From Elusimicrobiota bacterium (GTDB lineage: Bacteria > Elusimicrobiota > Elusimicrobia > 2-02-FULL-39-32): DNA of 5,756 nt. Shown here in pieces: positions 5,622-5,756 of the stretch (position 1 is its first letter; each line of letters begins with the position of its first letter). The translations under genes were made by a program, and so were the position numbers. The stretch is taken from positions 1-5,756 of the forward strand of contig JACPSV010000216.1 in assembly GCA_016193115.1 (NCBI GenBank). Reading direction: 5' to 3'. The notes below the pieces were generated by a model. The model did no database searches, was not told the DNA's origin, and worked only from the letters and a program-made list of their open reading frames with translations.

Positions 5622-5735
5622 CCGTCCCCTTCATTATCCCTTAATTCTTATACAGGATGAGCCAAAGTCAAATACTGATAAAGAGCGCCCCACCGCAGAT
5701 TTCGAGGATACGGGGTTGAATGAATTTGGAGAGGA

Positions 5736-5756
5736 ATGAACCGGCTAAAACCCCTA
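5736..5756 (+). CDS. Possible start of a plus-strand gene (truncated by window end)
   Basis: An ATG at 5736 is preceded by GGAGAGGA, giving GGAG at 4 nt spacing, and opens seven codons (MNRLKPL) before the window ends. Nothing can be said of function. It would be transcribed away from the sigma-54 operon. Confidence is low because only the ribosome-binding site and start codon are visible. Confidence 0.25.

Larger units (their letters stand above)
5296..5735. other. Non-coding region upstream of the operon
   Basis: No convincing gene is present here. The left third carries the sigma-54 promoter and about 110 bp that could hold activator sites, including the 8 bp palindrome GTCTAGAC at 5371-5378, near -70. 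The middle (5441-5621) is an inverted-repeat element. The last part (5650-5735) shows nothing I recognise except a possible ribosome-binding site at its end. Confidence 0.7.

Noticed and set aside
5545..5739. Plus-strand open frame of 64 codons ending at the right side
   Set aside because: It begins inside the inverted-repeat element and translates its hairpins, with no recognisable domain and no ribosome-binding site. Its overlap with the possible ATG at 5736 is probably chance.

Overview
The window is bacterial DNA of moderate G+C content from an organism I cannot name. The dispersed CTTCGACAAGCTCAG-type and TGTCATTCTGAG-type repeats, the anaerobe-style heme enzyme (AhbD family) and the sigma-54 machinery suggest an uncultivated, Gram-negative-type, anaerobic or microaerophilic lineage. 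That placement is inference.

All clear genes lie on the minus strand and read from right to left. From about 5735 down to 5296 there is a non-coding stretch. It holds an inverted-repeat element (about 5441-5621) and, next to the first gene, a textbook sigma-54 promoter (5313-5327). Then come three overlapping genes: a TusA-family sulfur-carrier-like protein (5035-5295), a hemerythrin HHE protein (4574-5038), and a radical SAM/SPASM enzyme resembling the heme b synthase AhbD (3538-4599). Directly after the AhbD-like stop codon lies a 140 bp MITE-like element (3397-3536). It has 21 bp terminal inverted repeats, TA ends and two hairpins that share the same 11 nt loop; one hairpin is followed by a T-rich run and looks like a terminator. 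Left of it is a second overlapping set: a short, divergent RpoN-family protein (2278-3363), a membrane histidine kinase (1353-2288) and an NtrC-type sigma-54 activator (1-1356, running off the left edge).

The most interesting reading is a self-contained sigma-54 circuit. It would comprise its own divergent sigma-54-like factor, whose region I has lost the glutamine-rich character of the family; a kinase; an activator whose sigma-contact loop reads GAFTDA instead of GAFTGA; and a sigma-54 promoter in front of a likely target operon for di-iron, sulfur and heme functions. A response to oxygen, nitric oxide, metal or redox stress would fit the target genes, but the signal is not visible in the sequence.

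The right end (5736-5756) may contain the first seven codons of a plus-strand gene. No rRNA, tRNA or CRISPR array was seen.
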